Source: Clostridium folliculivorans (lineage in GTDB: Bacteria; Bacillota; Clostridia; Clostridiales; Clostridiaceae). Taken from it: a stretch of DNA of 64,000 nucleotides. Location: contig NZ_BQXY01000008.1 of assembly GCF_024341905.1 (NCBI RefSeq), positions 1 through 64,000 on the forward strand, in the 5' to 3' direction. Each line of letters begins with the position of its first letter. Within the stretch, counting starts at the first letter, position 1. Below the pieces are notes generated by a model, which saw only the letters and a program-made list of their open reading frames with translations, had not been told where the DNA came from and did not search any database. The position numbers were made by a program, and so were the translations under genes. This document shows positions 39,240 through 48,821 of the stretch, piece by piece.

Positions 39240-40179
39240 TTTGATCTCCTATATTGAAATTATTTTGGCCATGAGTTAGAAATGCTTCTATAAGGTCGGT
39301 ATCAACGGCAGTTAGTTTTTTTTCACTGTGATATGCTATAAAATAATCTATACTAAGCTCATCAATTGGAACTTCATATATATTGTATTCAGATGGACAC
39401 TCCTCTACATAGACGCTTTCTGGTATAAAGGTCAGTCCTAAATTACTGGTTGCAAGGTTACGCACAGTATATATTTCGGTACTTTCCATTATAATTTTGG
39501 GTTCCACCTTATAAAGGCTTAATAGCTGATCTATCTGCTTTCTTATAGCAGAACCTTTTGAAGTTAGTATCAGCTTTTGACACAATATCTTGTTTATGTC
39601 TATAGTTCCTTCTGGAATAATGGCTACGTCTTTCTGATATAGATCACAGCAGCGAGGAATAATAGCACGGTATCTGTGTCTGCCCCAAGTAATGGAGTTT
39701 AAGTTGGGAGAAATATTGCTTGAATTTTGTCCAATCCAAAAATCTAATTCACCATTTTGAGTTAGTTTTTCATTTTTTTCTGGTAAAGTCTCTGAAAGCT
39801 CTATTTTACAGTTTGGATGCATATCTAAAAATTTCGGTAAAAAAAGAGGTAAAAGAAAGGTTCCAAGGCTAGGAAGCACTCCTATCTTGATAACCTTGCT
39901 ATCTATATCTGACACAGCTGATATTTCTCTAAGGAGCTTCGCATAATTATTTTCTATTGAAGTTAAATACTGATAATATATCTTCCCTTGCTCGGTTAAT
40001 CGATATGGCAGATTGCTACGATTGATAAGCTCACAGTCTAACTGACTTTCCACCCTTTTAATAACCTGTGTCAAGTAAGGTTGAGAAATATAAAGTGATT
40101 TGGCAGCCTTGCCATAATTACTGTACTTTAAAATGGCATCAATATAATACAAAATATCTTGAGAATAGTATTTTGACAT
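39232..40179 (-). CDS. LysR-family transcriptional regulator
   Basis: The 315-residue protein has an N-terminal winged HTH (about 1-62, YGKAAKSLYISQPYLTQVIKRVESQL) and a periplasmic-binding-protein-like effector domain (about 90-300). It is transcribed divergently from the FMN-reductase/flavoprotein operon, 172 bp away, and is cotranscribed with ApbE. It probably controls both units. The inducer is unknown; hydroxycinnamate-type acids would fit the locus. Confidence 0.88.
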   Translation of the reverse strand: MSKYYSQDILYYIDAILKYSNYGKAAKSLYISQPYLTQVIKRVESQLDCELINRSNLPYRLTEQGKIYYQYLTSIENNYAKLLREISAVSDIDSKVIKIGVLPSLGTFLLPLFLPKFLDMHPNCKIELSETLPEKNEKLTQNGELDFWIGQNSSNISPNLNSITWGRHRYRAIIPRCCDLYQKDVAIIPEGTIDINKILCQKLILTSKGSAIRKQIDQLLSLYKVEPKIIMESTEIYTVRNLATSNLGLTFIPESVYVEECPSEYNIYEVPIDELSIDYFIAYHSEKKLTAVDTDLIEAFLTHGQNNFNIGDQNE

Positions 40180-40222
40180 TTAAATCATCCTTTTGTGAAA
40201 CAATTAGCTTATTTTTTATTGT

Positions 40223-40277
40223 GTTTGATTATAACAAATATGTTATCAAACTTCAATAAATAACTATTAGATATAAT
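40223..40277 (+). promoter_or_regulatory. Divergent control region with dyad and -10 box
   Basis: GTTTGAT (40223-40229) and ATCAAAC (40245-40251) form an inverted pair spaced by 15 bp, of a kind LysR proteins bind. TATAAT at 40272-40277 is the probable -10 of the reductase operon. Confidence 0.5.
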
Positions 40278-40351
40278 ATATTCAACATGTTAAAATTATA
40301 TCAAAGAATCATTGAAATTATGAAGTTTTCAAATAGAGAGAGGAGATTACT

Positions 40352-40951
40352 ATGAAATATTTAGCAATTGTAGGTACTAACTCAGACGTGTCAACTAATC
40401 GTATGCTGCTTCAATTTATGCAAAAGCATTTTTCCAGTGAGGCAGAGATAGAACTATATGAAATTAAGGCTTTACCTGCCTTTAATGAACCAGAGGATTC
40501 TGATATTCCTGAAAAGGTAGCAGAATTATCTGATAAAATTCTTAAAGCAGATGGAGTAATAATAGCAACTCCAGAGTATGATCATGCCATACCTGCGGTT
40601 TTAAAGAGTGCTCTTGAATGGATTAGTTACACTAGTCAAGCACTTACTGACAAGCCTGTTTTAATTGTGGGAGCTTCCCTTGGTACACTTGGTTCTTCTC
40701 GTGCGCAGGCACATCTTAGACAAATACTTGATTCGCCTGAGCTTGCTGCCAGAATCATGCCAAGCAGTGAATTCCTTTTAGGAAGATCACAAGGTGCATT
40801 TGATAGCGAAGGAAATCTTATTTATTTAGACAAGCTATCAGAGCTAGATGAAATTTTCAGAGAGTTTCTTCTATTTACAGATATTACATCAAAACTTTTA
40901 GCAGAAAAAGCTTTAAATAAAAAAGTTAAAAAATTCACTTGGCAAGAATAG
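40352..40951 (+). CDS. NAD(P)H-dependent FMN reductase-family protein
   Basis: The 199-residue flavodoxin-like protein opens MKYLAIVGTNSDVSTNRMLLQFM and has the FMN-binding ATPEYDHAIPAVLKSALEW motif and GASLGTLGSSRAQ. It starts after GAGAGGAG. It is closely similar along its whole length to residues 1-185 of the next protein, so one arose from the other by duplication. It would donate electrons from NAD(P)H to flavin. It corresponds to hcrA. Confidence 0.85.
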   Translation: MKYLAIVGTNSDVSTNRMLLQFMQKHFSSEAEIELYEIKALPAFNEPEDSDIPEKVAELSDKILKADGVIIATPEYDHAIPAVLKSALEWISYTSQALTDKPVLIVGASLGTLGSSRAQAHLRQILDSPELAARIMPSSEFLLGRSQGAFDSEGNLIYLDKLSELDEIFREFLLFTDITSKLLAEKALNKKVKKFTWQE

Positions 40952-40965
40952 GAGGATTAATATAA

Positions 40966-43389
40966 ATGAAATTTATAGCAATTGTTGGAACTAGCGCAAA
41001 AAGATCATATAATCGTAAACTCCTTCAGTTTATGAAAAAATACTTTGAGTCAAAGGCAGAAATAGAAATACTTGAGATTAAAGATGTTCCTATGTTTAAT
41101 CAATCTGATAATCAGTCCTCAAGTGAAGTGATACAGATGTTCAATGATAAGATTATAGCAAGTGATGGTGTTATTATAGCTACTCCTGAGTATAATCACT
41201 CAATACCATCTAGCCTTAAAAGTTTAATTGAATGGCTAAGCTTTGATCTTCATCCACTTGCTGGCAAACCAGTTATGATCCTTGGAGCTTCTCTTGATAC
41301 TCAAGGTTCTTCTCGTGCACAGCTACATCTTCGTCAAATCCTAGATGCACCAGGTGTTGATGCAAATGTAATGCCAGGATATGAGTTTTTACTTGGAAGT
41401 GCAAATAAAGCATTTGACGAGCAAGATAATCTAAACAATGAAAGAACCATAGACTTCCTAGAAATATGCTTCCTACGTTTTATGCGTTTTGCAAAGATTT
41501 CAAATCAGCTAAACGAAGAAGAAGAGTTTACCTTCAAACCAGGAGTATATGAGGTAAGTGCAATAGGGCACAGCGGAAGTCTTCCAATGAAAGTATCTTT
41601 TAGTGAGAACAGAATAGAAAGTATAGATATAAATACAGAGGGCGAGACAGAAGGGCTTGCAGATGTAGTTTTTGTAAGAATACCAGATAAAATAATCGAA
41701 GGACAGACATTAAATGTTGATGCTCTTTCAGGTGCTTCAGAAACTAGTAATGCTGTAATAGACGGTGTAGCAAAAGCAGTTAAACTTGCAGGAGTTAATC
41801 CTGACATACTTAAGAGACGTCCAAAGCCTGCTAGTAGCTTAATAAAAGAAGACGAAGAGTATACTTGTGATGTAGTAGTTGTAGGCGGAGGCGGTGCTGG
41901 ACTAAGTGCAGCTGCAACAGCGCTTCAAAATGGTTCAAGTGCTATTGTTCTTGAGAAATATCCAGCAGTAGGTGGAAATACCATACGTTCAGGTGGTCCT
42001 GTCAATGCTGCAGATCCAGAGTGGCAGATGCAGTTTGAAGAAAATCTAGGAGAAAGACATACCATCGAAGCACTACTAGATACAGATGAGAGCTCAATTC
42101 ATCCAGAATACATAGATGATTTCCGTGCGCTTAGAAAAGAGTTTTCAGCTTACCAGGAGAAATTCGGTACACAAAAGGGACATCTATTTGACTCTCCACT
42201 ACTTCACAGAATGCAAACATATTTTGGTGGTAAAAGAACTGACCTTAATGGCAACACCATATACGGACAATATGACCTAGTAAAGATACTTACAGACAGA
42301 GCTTTAGAAAGTGTTAAATGGCTAGAAGAAATAGGGGTTGAGTATGATAAGAGTATAGTATTTGCTCCTGTTGGTGCACTTTGGCGTCGTGGTCATAAGC
42401 CTACCAAAAGCCATGGTTCATCCTTTATACTTGCACTAACAAAATATGTACAAGATAACTCAGGAAAAATCATTACTGATAGCCCTGTAAAAGAATTTAT
42501 CATAGAAGATGGTGAAATAAAGGGAGTTATAGCAACTGGTGTTAATGGCCAAAAGATAACTGTTCATGCAAAAGCAGTAGTGCTTGCAAGTGGTGGTTTT
42601 GGTGCAAACACAAAGATGCTAAAAGAATACAACACTTACTGGAATGAAATTCATGATGATGTAAAAACTACTAATTCCTACGCTATGACTGGTGATGGAA
42701 TATTACTTGGTAAATCTGTAGGAGCAGCACTTGTAGGAATGGGCTTTACTCAAATGATGCCTGTAGCCGATCCTGAAACTGGTGAATTATTCAGTGGAGT
42801 TCAAGTACCTCCTGAAAACTTTGTAATGGTAAATAAAGAAGGGAAAAGATTTATTAATGAATTCTCTGGAAGAGATGTTTTAACAAAAGCTGCTATTGAT
42901 CAGGGTGGTTTATTCTACCTTATAGCTGATGATGAAATAAAGAAAACTGCAGCTAATACAAGTCAAGAAAAGTTAGACCGTCAGGTAGAAGCTGGAACTC
43001 TATTTAGAGCAGATACCCTAGAAGAGTTAGCAGTAAAAGTTGGTATGGATCCTGCAGTTCTTGTGGACACTATTAATAAATATAATTCATATGTTGATGC
43101 AGGCTTTGATCCAGAATTCCATAAGGATACCTTTAGCTTAAAGGTTTTAAAAGCACCTTTTTATGCTACTCCTAGAAAGCCAGCAGTTCATCATACAATG
43201 GGTGGACTTAAGATAGACACTAAAGCCCACGTATTAGATGAAAATGATAAACCAATTAAGAATCTTTATGCTGCTGGAGAAGTTGCTGGAGGTATCCATG
43301 CAGGTAACCGTCTTGGCGGTAATGCATTAACTGATATATTTACCTTCGGAAGAATTGCTGGTAAAACTGCAGTTGAAGAAATGAAATAA
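40966..43389 (+). CDS. Three-domain flavoprotein reductase (FMN_red - FMN_bind - FAD_binding_2), HcrB/urocanate-reductase-like
   Basis: The 807-residue fusion has three parts. Residues 1-185 are an NAD(P)H:FMN reductase domain ([19 protein letters not shown]). Residues about 190-280 are an FMN_bind domain whose flavinylation motif is DALSGAS (252-258, Ser258 the acceptor). Residues about 300-805 are a fumarate-reductase-type FAD domain beginning [14 protein letters not shown], with [11 protein letters not shown] and [21 protein letters not shown]. It has no signal peptide. This layout allows electrons to pass from NAD(P)H through bound FMN to FAD and then to a C=C bond. Family members reduce fumarate, urocanate, acrylate or hydroxycinnamates; the exact substrate is not readable. 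The adjacent ApbE would flavinylate it. Confidence 0.88.
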   Translation: MKFIAIVGTSAKRSYNRKLLQFMKKYFESKAEIEILEIKDVPMFNQSDNQSSSEVIQMFNDKIIASDGVIIATPEYNHSIPSSLKSLIEWLSFDLHPLAGKPVMILGASLDTQGSSRAQLHLRQILDAPGVDANVMPGYEFLLGSANKAFDEQDNLNNERTIDFLEICFLRFMRFAKISNQLNEEEEFTFKPGVYEVSAIGHSGSLPMKVSFSENRIESIDINTEGETEGLADVVFVRIPDKIIEGQTLNVDALSGASETSNAVIDGVAKAVKLAGVNPDILKRRPKPASSLIKEDEEYTCDVVVVGGGGAGLSAAATALQNGSSAIVLEKYPAVGGNTIRSGGPVNAADPEWQMQFEENLGERHTIEALLDTDESSIHPEYIDDFRALRKEFSAYQEKFGTQKGHLFDSPLLHRMQTYFGGKRTDLNGNTIYGQYDLVKILTDRALESVKWLEEIGVEYDKSIVFAPVGALWRRGHKPTKSHGSSFILALTKYVQDNSGKIITDSPVKEFIIEDGEIKGVIATGVNGQKITVHAKAVVLASGGFGANTKMLKEYNTYWNEIHDDVKTTNSYAMTGDGILLGKSVGAALVGMGFTQMMPVADPETGELFSGVQVPPENFVMVNKEGKRFINEFSGRDVLTKAAIDQGGLFYLIADDEIKKTAANTSQEKLDRQVEAGTLFRADTLEELAVKVGMDPAVLVDTINKYNSYVDAGFDPEFHKDTFSLKVLKAPFYATPRKPAVHHTMGGLKIDTKAHVLDENDKPIKNLYAAGEVAGGIHAGNRLGGNALTDIFTFGRIAGKTAVEEMK

Positions 43390-43390
43390 A

Positions 43391-43485
43391 GATGAACAAC
43401 TTCAATCCGAAGTCTATTTTCAAAACTCCTCTGGGTTCTGAGAGGAGAATTTGAAAATATAAATTCAATTATGAAGTGGTTCATC
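43391..43485. repeat. Inverted-repeat element A, copy 3
   Basis: It starts 2 bp after the preceding stop codon. Outer arms are GATGAACAACTTC / GAAGTGGTTCATC. Inner perfect stems are ATTTTCAAA / TTTGAAAAT and CTCCTCT / AGAGGAG with loop GGGTTCTG. This is the best-paired copy and could serve as a 3' end for the operon. Confidence 0.85.
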
Positions 43486-43488
43486 TAT

Positions 43489-43590
43489 ATAGGGTTCCAA
43501 CTTCAACTATTAATTTATACATGCCCGAAAATCCCCAGATGCCGCGATTTTCGAACAAGTATAAATTAAGTTTTCATAATGGAACCCTAT
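43489..43590. repeat. Inverted-repeat element B, copy 1
   Basis: ATAGGGTTCCA (43489-43499) and TGGAACCCTAT (43580-43590) are perfect 11-bp terminal inverted repeats. Inner pairs include TTAATTTATAC / GTATAAATTAA and CGAAAATC / GATTTTCG. It abuts element A3. The reverse complement matches 58301-58404. Confidence 0.8.
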
Positions 43591-43686
43591 AGTTAATGTT
43601 TAGATAATTAAGATAAGAAATTTCACTTCCTAATTCTGGTCTAAACTACTGAATCTATAAAATGTCAAATAGCCAGATACAAAGAC

Positions 43687-43737
43687 GAAGAGCCTATGAC
43701 ACGCATAAGTAAAAATGCGGTTATAGGCTCTTTCTTT
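43687..43737 (+). terminator. Terminator-like hairpin
   Basis: AAGAGCCTATGAC / GTTATAGGCTCTT followed by TCTTTT. It has no gene directly before it, so it probably ends readthrough from the reductase operon or a small transcript. Confidence 0.6.
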
Positions 43738-43872
43738 TGCACATAAATATTTTGTGGATTGTATTGGTATGGGTTTTGTAAAACGCGGTCTTCCAAATAG
43801 AAGCTTTAAATGATTTAGAAATAGTCTAATATTAAGCAGAGAATATATTTAAACTAAATAATTTAAAATTAC

Positions 43873-43916
43873 TTATGTGATTCAAATCACATAAAGTTTC
43901 TATATTTATTTATAAT
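43873..43916 (+). promoter_or_regulatory. CRP/FNR-family site and -10 box before the DUF2249 gene
   Basis: TGTGA-N6-TCACA lies within a 22-bp near-perfect palindrome (43873-43894) and TATAAT is at 43911-43916. The centre (43883.5) lies about 40 bp before the expected start, the class II activator position, and no good -35 is present. An FNR- or HcpR-like regulator is a reasonable guess. Confidence 0.7.
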
Positions 43917-43954
43917 ATAGATAGTATAAATTATCTATATTGGAGGTAGACGCA

Positions 43955-44188
43955 ATGTCAAGATTTAATGCACAAGTAGATGCACGTATATATCCACCAA
44001 GAGAAAAGCATGTTGTAATATTTGATACTTTTAATAAACTAATGAGTGGAGAAGAAATGGAGTTATTAAATGATCATGATCCAAGACCATTACATTACCA
44101 ATTTTTAGCAGAGTATGATGGACAATTTGAATGGGAATATCTTGAGCAAGGACCAGAGGAATGGCGTGTAGCTATTAAAAAGAAATAG
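43955..44188 (+). CDS. DUF2249-domain protein
   Basis: The start is ATG 43955 (MSRFNAQVDARIYPP), 8 nt after TGGAGGT. The 77-residue single domain has the DUF2249 pattern PPREKHVVIFDTFNKLMSGEEMELLNDHDPRPLHYQF, then W and GPEEWRVAI. Members are small, sometimes fused to hemerythrin-like domains, and are often found with nitrogen-oxide or anaerobic respiration genes. Biochemical function is unknown. A perfect TGTGA/TCACA site and TATAAT precede it. Confidence 0.85.
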   Translation: MSRFNAQVDARIYPPREKHVVIFDTFNKLMSGEEMELLNDHDPRPLHYQFLAEYDGQFEWEYLEQGPEEWRVAIKKK

Positions 44189-44671
44189 CATCAAGATAAC
44201 TTTGATATAAAAAGATGAATAAAAGTGTGTAAAGCATTGATAAATAAAGGATTTCAGAGATTGAAAGTAACGATGCCATTTTGTGGTGGTGGGATTTTCA
44301 AATTGGGAATCCTTATTTTTGCTGTTGAAAGGAAACAAGTCAATTGCAAAGAGGTAGGGGTCAGTAGGTAAATTAATAACAAATAAGTTGTGGAGATAAA
44401 ATATAGGAATTATACGATGGCTAGGGGGAGACAGAAAAGTTTAATAGAAATGTTTATGAATGAATAAATAAGTTAATAACTTCAGAAATTGGCGTCCAAA
44501 TAGTTACATTAAATGATTTATAAATTTATTGGTATATTTCAATGGTTGTGCTTCGACTCCATCATTAAACCCACAAGAATCCAAGAAGATGGATTTTTGT
44601 GGGTTATTTATAGTTCTTCAATAAAGTTGTAGGTTGAGAAGGTGTAATATGTATTATAAGTAAATCTTGAA
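44189..44671. other. Intergenic region after the DUF2249 gene
   Basis: It contains a 46-codon frame at about 44225-44371 without RBS, probably not a gene, and the hairpin at 44568-44606. I recognise nothing else. Confidence 0.4.
44568..44606. terminator. Hairpin downstream of the MFS gene
   Basis: AACCCACAA / TTGTGGGTT with inner AATCC / GGATT. It lies about 65 bp past the minus-strand MFS stop. T-runs are short on both sides. Confidence 0.6.
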
Positions 44672-45898
44672 TTAGGATGTTTTTGCTATTAATTTGTAAG
44701 TTCGTTCAAAATAAGTATTAAGTTTTGTTGAGTTCATAATAGAAGCTAAAACTATTGATATTATACATAGACATCCGACAATTATAAAGGTAGGTATAAA
44801 GCCTCCGGCTAATGTTGCGATGAATGAACCAGAAAGAGCTCCTAAACCAAAGCCTTGATATATAACTCCATAATTTTTAGTTTGATTTTTAGAACCGAAG
44901 AAGTCACCTATGATGGTAGGAAATACTGTAATATTTCCTCCGAAGCAAAATGCAATTGAAGCAACGCATGCAAAGAAAATTATAAAATTTAAATGTACAA
45001 AGCTTAAAACAAATACTGAAGCAGTTATAATCGTAAGGGTAAAGATTATTACGTTTAATCTACCAAGTTTATCTGATAAAGCTCCTAATATAATTCTTCC
45101 AGCTGTATTAAATATTGCAACCATAGCTACTGCGTTTGCCGCCACAGCAGGTGTAAGACCAGCTAATTGAACACCTATATCCTTAACAATTCCTATTAAA
45201 TAAAGACCGCTCATACAGGATGTGAAGAATATCAAAAATAAAAAGTATGAATCTTTAGTTTTAAGCATTTCTTTTACGGAAAAATCTTGTTTAATTGAAT
45301 TACTATTAGCAGTATTAGTAGTAGAACTTAGTATTGGAGCATCTTTTAATAGCTGTGCACCAACAACAACTAATATCATAGATATAATTCCCCAGTATAA
45401 AAATGCTTCTGAAACACCATTACTATTGATTAAACTTCCATTAATATATTTAAAAATTAGACTTCCAGTTCCATAGGCTCCAACCGATATACCTGAGATA
45501 AGCCCCTTTTTTTCTGGAAACCACTTAATACAATTGGTTAGTGATGTAAGATATGCGATACCATCTGCAGCACCAACCATTATACCAGCTGTAAGATATA
45601 GCATGGTTAATGAAGTTACTTTAGATGTTAATATTAGGCCAATACCTAAGATTAAACCTGCAATTGACACAAGTTTTCTAATTCCTAGTTTTTCCTGAAG
45701 TTTACCTCCAGCTAATGTAGAGAATGCTAAAGCAAAACTAGTTATAGAGAAAGTAATAGTTACATTACTTAAGTGCCATCCGAATTTGTCTACTAGAGGC
45801 TGATTAAATAAGCTCCAAGTATAAATTGTTCCAAGTCCTAATTGAGCAATTACTGTACCTAAAACTATTAACCAACGGTTTTTAAGTTTTTCTTCCAT
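44672..45898 (-). CDS. OFA-family (oxalate/formate antiporter-like) MFS transporter
   Basis: The start chosen is ATG 45898 (MEEKLKNRW), 11 nt after AAGGAG; ATG 45907 is too close to that RBS. The 408-residue protein has 12 membrane segments and the OFA signatures GLGTIYTWSLFNQPL, AGGKLQEKLGIRK and GALSDKLGR. Characterised relatives exchange oxalate/formate or carry lactate or other monocarboxylates. It lies 174 bp downstream of a LytST-like two-component system in the same orientation, which may control it. Confidence 0.87.
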   Translation of the reverse strand: MEEKLKNRWLIVLGTVIAQLGLGTIYTWSLFNQPLVDKFGWHLSNVTITFSITSFALAFSTLAGGKLQEKLGIRKLVSIAGLILGIGLILTSKVTSLTMLYLTAGIMVGAADGIAYLTSLTNCIKWFPEKKGLISGISVGAYGTGSLIFKYINGSLINSNGVSEAFLYWGIISMILVVVGAQLLKDAPILSSTTNTANSNSIKQDFSVKEMLKTKDSYFLFLIFFTSCMSGLYLIGIVKDIGVQLAGLTPAVAANAVAMVAIFNTAGRIILGALSDKLGRLNVIIFTLTIITASVFVLSFVHLNFIIFFACVASIAFCFGGNITVFPTIIGDFFGSKNQTKNYGVIYQGFGLGALSGSFIATLAGGFIPTFIIVGCLCIISIVLASIMNSTKLNTYFERTYKLIAKTS

Positions 45899-46071
45899 CG
45901 CGTTCATCACTCCTTAATTAATATATTGACAAGCCGATTTAATAAGGCATTTGCAAAACTATTGAAGTTTAAATTTTTATGTTAGTTCTTTCATTACCAT
46001 AATTATAAATCAGCGTAATATAAAATTATTCTTTATTGAACGAAATGCAAAAAAAACTACACGGGATACAT

Positions 46072-46794
46072 TTATATATTCATAAGCTGTTTAAACTCTT
46101 TTATGTTACTTCTACTTACAGGTATTTGATAATCTATATCCTGGAGTTTTAGATTATAAGTGTTATTAAACCAGGGAATTATTTCTCTTATTTTATTTAT
46201 ATTAACAATATAAGATCTATGGCATCTGAAGAAAATATCTTTTGGAAGGCTGTCATAGAATTCAGCTATACCTAGGTTTACTGAATATGCATCTTTTTTT
46301 GTGAAAACATGAGTTATTCGTTCCTCAGCAACGCAGTAATATATATCATCGGTATCTACCACTAGTATCTTTTCGTTTTTCCATAAGTTTATCTTATTTT
46401 GTATATTAGTTTTGTGTGAGTTATTTTCTTTATGATTATTAAGATTCTCCAATTTTTTCAACATAGATACAATTCTGGATTCTGAATAAGGCTTTAGGAT
46501 ATAATCAAAAGCTTCTATTTCGAAAGCTTCAGCAGCATGTTCCCTGTAAGCTGTTATAAAAACTATGTAGGGTTTTTTAGAAAACTTGCTTATACTTTTA
46601 GCAAGTAACACACCATCCAAGGATCGTATATTTATATCCATGAATATAATATCAACTTCGTTATTTTGAATAAATTTAAGTACTTCTATTCCATCTTCAA
46701 ATTCATCTATTATTTCTATTTCGCTATAGTTTGTAATAAAATATTTAAGTTCTTCTCTTGCTAAAAACTCATCTTCAACTATTATAGCTTTCAT
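46072..46794 (-). CDS. LytTR-family response regulator
   Basis: The 240-residue protein has a receiver domain (1-118, phospho-acceptor Asp53 in FMDIN, with the switch residues T and K in FITAY and LKP) and a C-terminal LytTR DNA-binding domain (about 140-238, FFRCHRSYIVNINKIREI). It is 13 bp downstream of the sensor kinase gene and forms a pair with it. LytTR regulators bind two direct repeats upstream of targets. The neighbouring OFA transporter is the obvious candidate. Confidence 0.92.
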   Translation of the reverse strand: MKAIIVEDEFLAREELKYFITNYSEIEIIDEFEDGIEVLKFIQNNEVDIIFMDINIRSLDGVLLAKSISKFSKKPYIVFITAYREHAAEAFEIEAFDYILKPYSESRIVSMLKKLENLNNHKENNSHKTNIQNKINLWKNEKILVVDTDDIYYCVAEERITHVFTKKDAYSVNLGIAEFYDSLPKDIFFRCHRSYIVNINKIREIIPWFNNTYNLKLQDIDYQIPVSRSNIKEFKQLMNI

Positions 46795-46807
46795 ATGGAT
46801 ACCTCAC

Positions 46808-48463
46808 CTATGCTCTATTTATGTAAAATTCTATTTTAGTTCCTTTTTCTAATCTTTTTATAATAAGACCTTCTCCATAAATAAGTTTAATTCTCAAATG
46901 TACATTGTAAAGTCCTATTTTGTTTTTAGGAACTGCATCATTATAGATATTTTCAATTGTCTCTTCACTTATTCCTATACCATTATCTATTATAGAAATC
47001 TTAACTTTTTCAATTTTATCCTCTACAATAATTTGCACTGTGCCTGCTTCCTTATCTTTTAAAATACCATGAATTATAGCATTTTCTACTAGAGGCTGTA
47101 TTGTAAGACTTGGTATTTTTATATCTACATCATCGATATGATAAATTATATTTAATTTATTTCCAAATCGGGCCTTTTCAATTTCTACATAATCTTTAAC
47201 TTGCTTCAATTCTTTTTTTATATCTATAAATTCACTGTTTAACTCTAAATTATATCTTAAGTAGCTGGATAGATTTATTATAAGTTCTCTTGCTTTATTT
47301 GGATCTATCCTAATAAAAGAAGTTATAGCATTCAGAGCATTAAATAAAAAATGTGGATTTATCTGCCTTTGAAGAGCTTTAAGTTCTGCTTTATTAGCCA
47401 TTGTTTTCATTTGTTCAACCTTTGATACCTCCATTAAAGTTGATATAATTTGAGATAGTCCAACAGCGAGAGCTTGTAGAGAATAGGTTATCCTATGAGA
47501 GGTTTTATAATATATTTTTAGAGCTCCAATAACTTCGTTCTTTACCTTAAGAGGTATTATAATTGCAGATTTTAACATTAAGCTTTTATCTTGTAGACCA
47601 TTATTTCTTATAATTATTTTATCGCTATTTATGGCTTCTTTAGTTACCTCGGGTATTATTTCGTGTCCAATGTTATAGTTTTCTTTTCCAACTCCAATAT
47701 AAGCCAATATATTATTTGTATCAGTTATTGATACGGCATCAGCCTTAATATCATCTCTTATAATAGTACATATCTTATTTAGGGAATCACTATTTATATT
47801 TCTAAAATAAGGGAGGGTTTTATTAGCTATATCTAGCGACAGTTTTGCTTGTTTAGCAGCTATTCTTTCCTTATCATCCTCTATACTTTGAATTAATTGA
47901 ACAATAAAGCCTACACTAATTTGTCCTAGTATCATTGGTAATGCAATTTTAGATACTATATCAAGTCCTAAAGAAAGAGGCCTGCTTAATAAAAGTATAA
48001 GAAGCATTGTAATGGTCTCAGAAAAGACCCCTGCTATTATTCCAGCTATCCATCTATAGTTCCTTTGAATTCTTTTATTAATATATCCAGATATTATTCC
48101 AGCAGTTATACTGCTTATAAGACATGGAATTGAAGTTATACCTCCTATATCTATTAAATATCTATGGACACCAGATATTACTCCAGATACAATTCCGACC
48201 ACTGGACCAAATATTATACCTCCAGACACTATAGTTATTATTCGAACATTTACCAGCGAGCCTTCAACATTAAGTCCTGTATAATTGGCCAGTATGGCAA
48301 GTAGAGAAAATACTATACATACAATTAGGTAGTCTTTTTTGCTATAATTACCACTATGAAATATTTCTCTAAAACCTCTAAGTCTAGTAATAACAAATAA
48401 ACACATAAGTAGTAGTGCTATTCTATCCACAAATTGAACTAATATGCTATATACATAATTCAA
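46808..48463 (-). CDS. LytS-type sensor histidine kinase
   Basis: The 551-residue kinase has the 5TM-5TMR_LYT membrane domain (about 1-190), a GAF domain (about 210-340), a His_kinase box QINPHFLFNALN (His371) and a HATPase domain ending in a GLYNVHLRIKLIYG segment. LytS relatives respond to cell-wall or membrane state and, in Bacillus, extracellular pyruvate. With the LytTR regulator and the OFA transporter downstream, a monocarboxylate sensor is a plausible reading but is inference. Confidence 0.92.
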   Translation of the reverse strand: MNYVYSILVQFVDRIALLLMCLFVITRLRGFREIFHSGNYSKKDYLIVCIVFSLLAILANYTGLNVEGSLVNVRIITIVSGGIIFGPVVGIVSGVISGVHRYLIDIGGITSIPCLISSITAGIISGYINKRIQRNYRWIAGIIAGVFSETITMLLILLLSRPLSLGLDIVSKIALPMILGQISVGFIVQLIQSIEDDKERIAAKQAKLSLDIANKTLPYFRNINSDSLNKICTIIRDDIKADAVSITDTNNILAYIGVGKENYNIGHEIIPEVTKEAINSDKIIIRNNGLQDKSLMLKSAIIIPLKVKNEVIGALKIYYKTSHRITYSLQALAVGLSQIISTLMEVSKVEQMKTMANKAELKALQRQINPHFLFNALNAITSFIRIDPNKARELIINLSSYLRYNLELNSEFIDIKKELKQVKDYVEIEKARFGNKLNIIYHIDDVDIKIPSLTIQPLVENAIIHGILKDKEAGTVQIIVEDKIEKVKISIIDNGIGISEETIENIYNDAVPKNKIGLYNVHLRIKLIYGEGLIIKRLEKGTKIEFYINRA

Positions 48464-48725
48464 CTACGATTCATCTCCGTTCTTTAATTAAAATAAAACA
48501 GTAATATCGTTTTAAATTTATTTTAATATATTTCAATATAAAGTGGTACATCCATATTTTGATTTGAATTTTATTATCTTAATATTGACAAATGCTTTTT
48601 TAAATATAACATTTACTTAAACGTTTTACTTAGATAATTTAATAGTATTTTATAGAAGTTGGTATGAAATATATGGACTGTGATAAAGAATATTCAATTA
48701 GTTAATATAATTAAATAAAATGTTA

Positions 48726-48782
48726 GGATTGCTACTTTCTTAGAGGCACTACCAAAAAGCAACTATTATTTTGCTTTTTGTG
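48726..48782 (+). promoter_or_regulatory. RAT antiterminator site and overlapping terminator
   Basis: GGATTGCTACT, six bases, then GAGGCACTACC (48726-48753) closely follows the ribonucleic antiterminator pattern GGATTGTTACT-N-GCAGGCAAAACC bound by LicT/SacY/BglG proteins. Directly after it AAAAAGCAA / TTGCTTTTT forms a terminator. This is the leader of a beta-glucoside PTS operon whose genes are now truncated. No BglG-type antiterminator gene lies in the window. Confidence 0.65.
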
Positions 48783-48821
48783 TAATATATAGGGGAGTTT
48801 TTTATTTTTAAAAGGAAGGAT

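Noticed and set aside
44225..44371. 46-codon frame downstream of the DUF2249 gene
   Set aside because: No RBS and no recognisable family; could be a remnant but cannot be supported.
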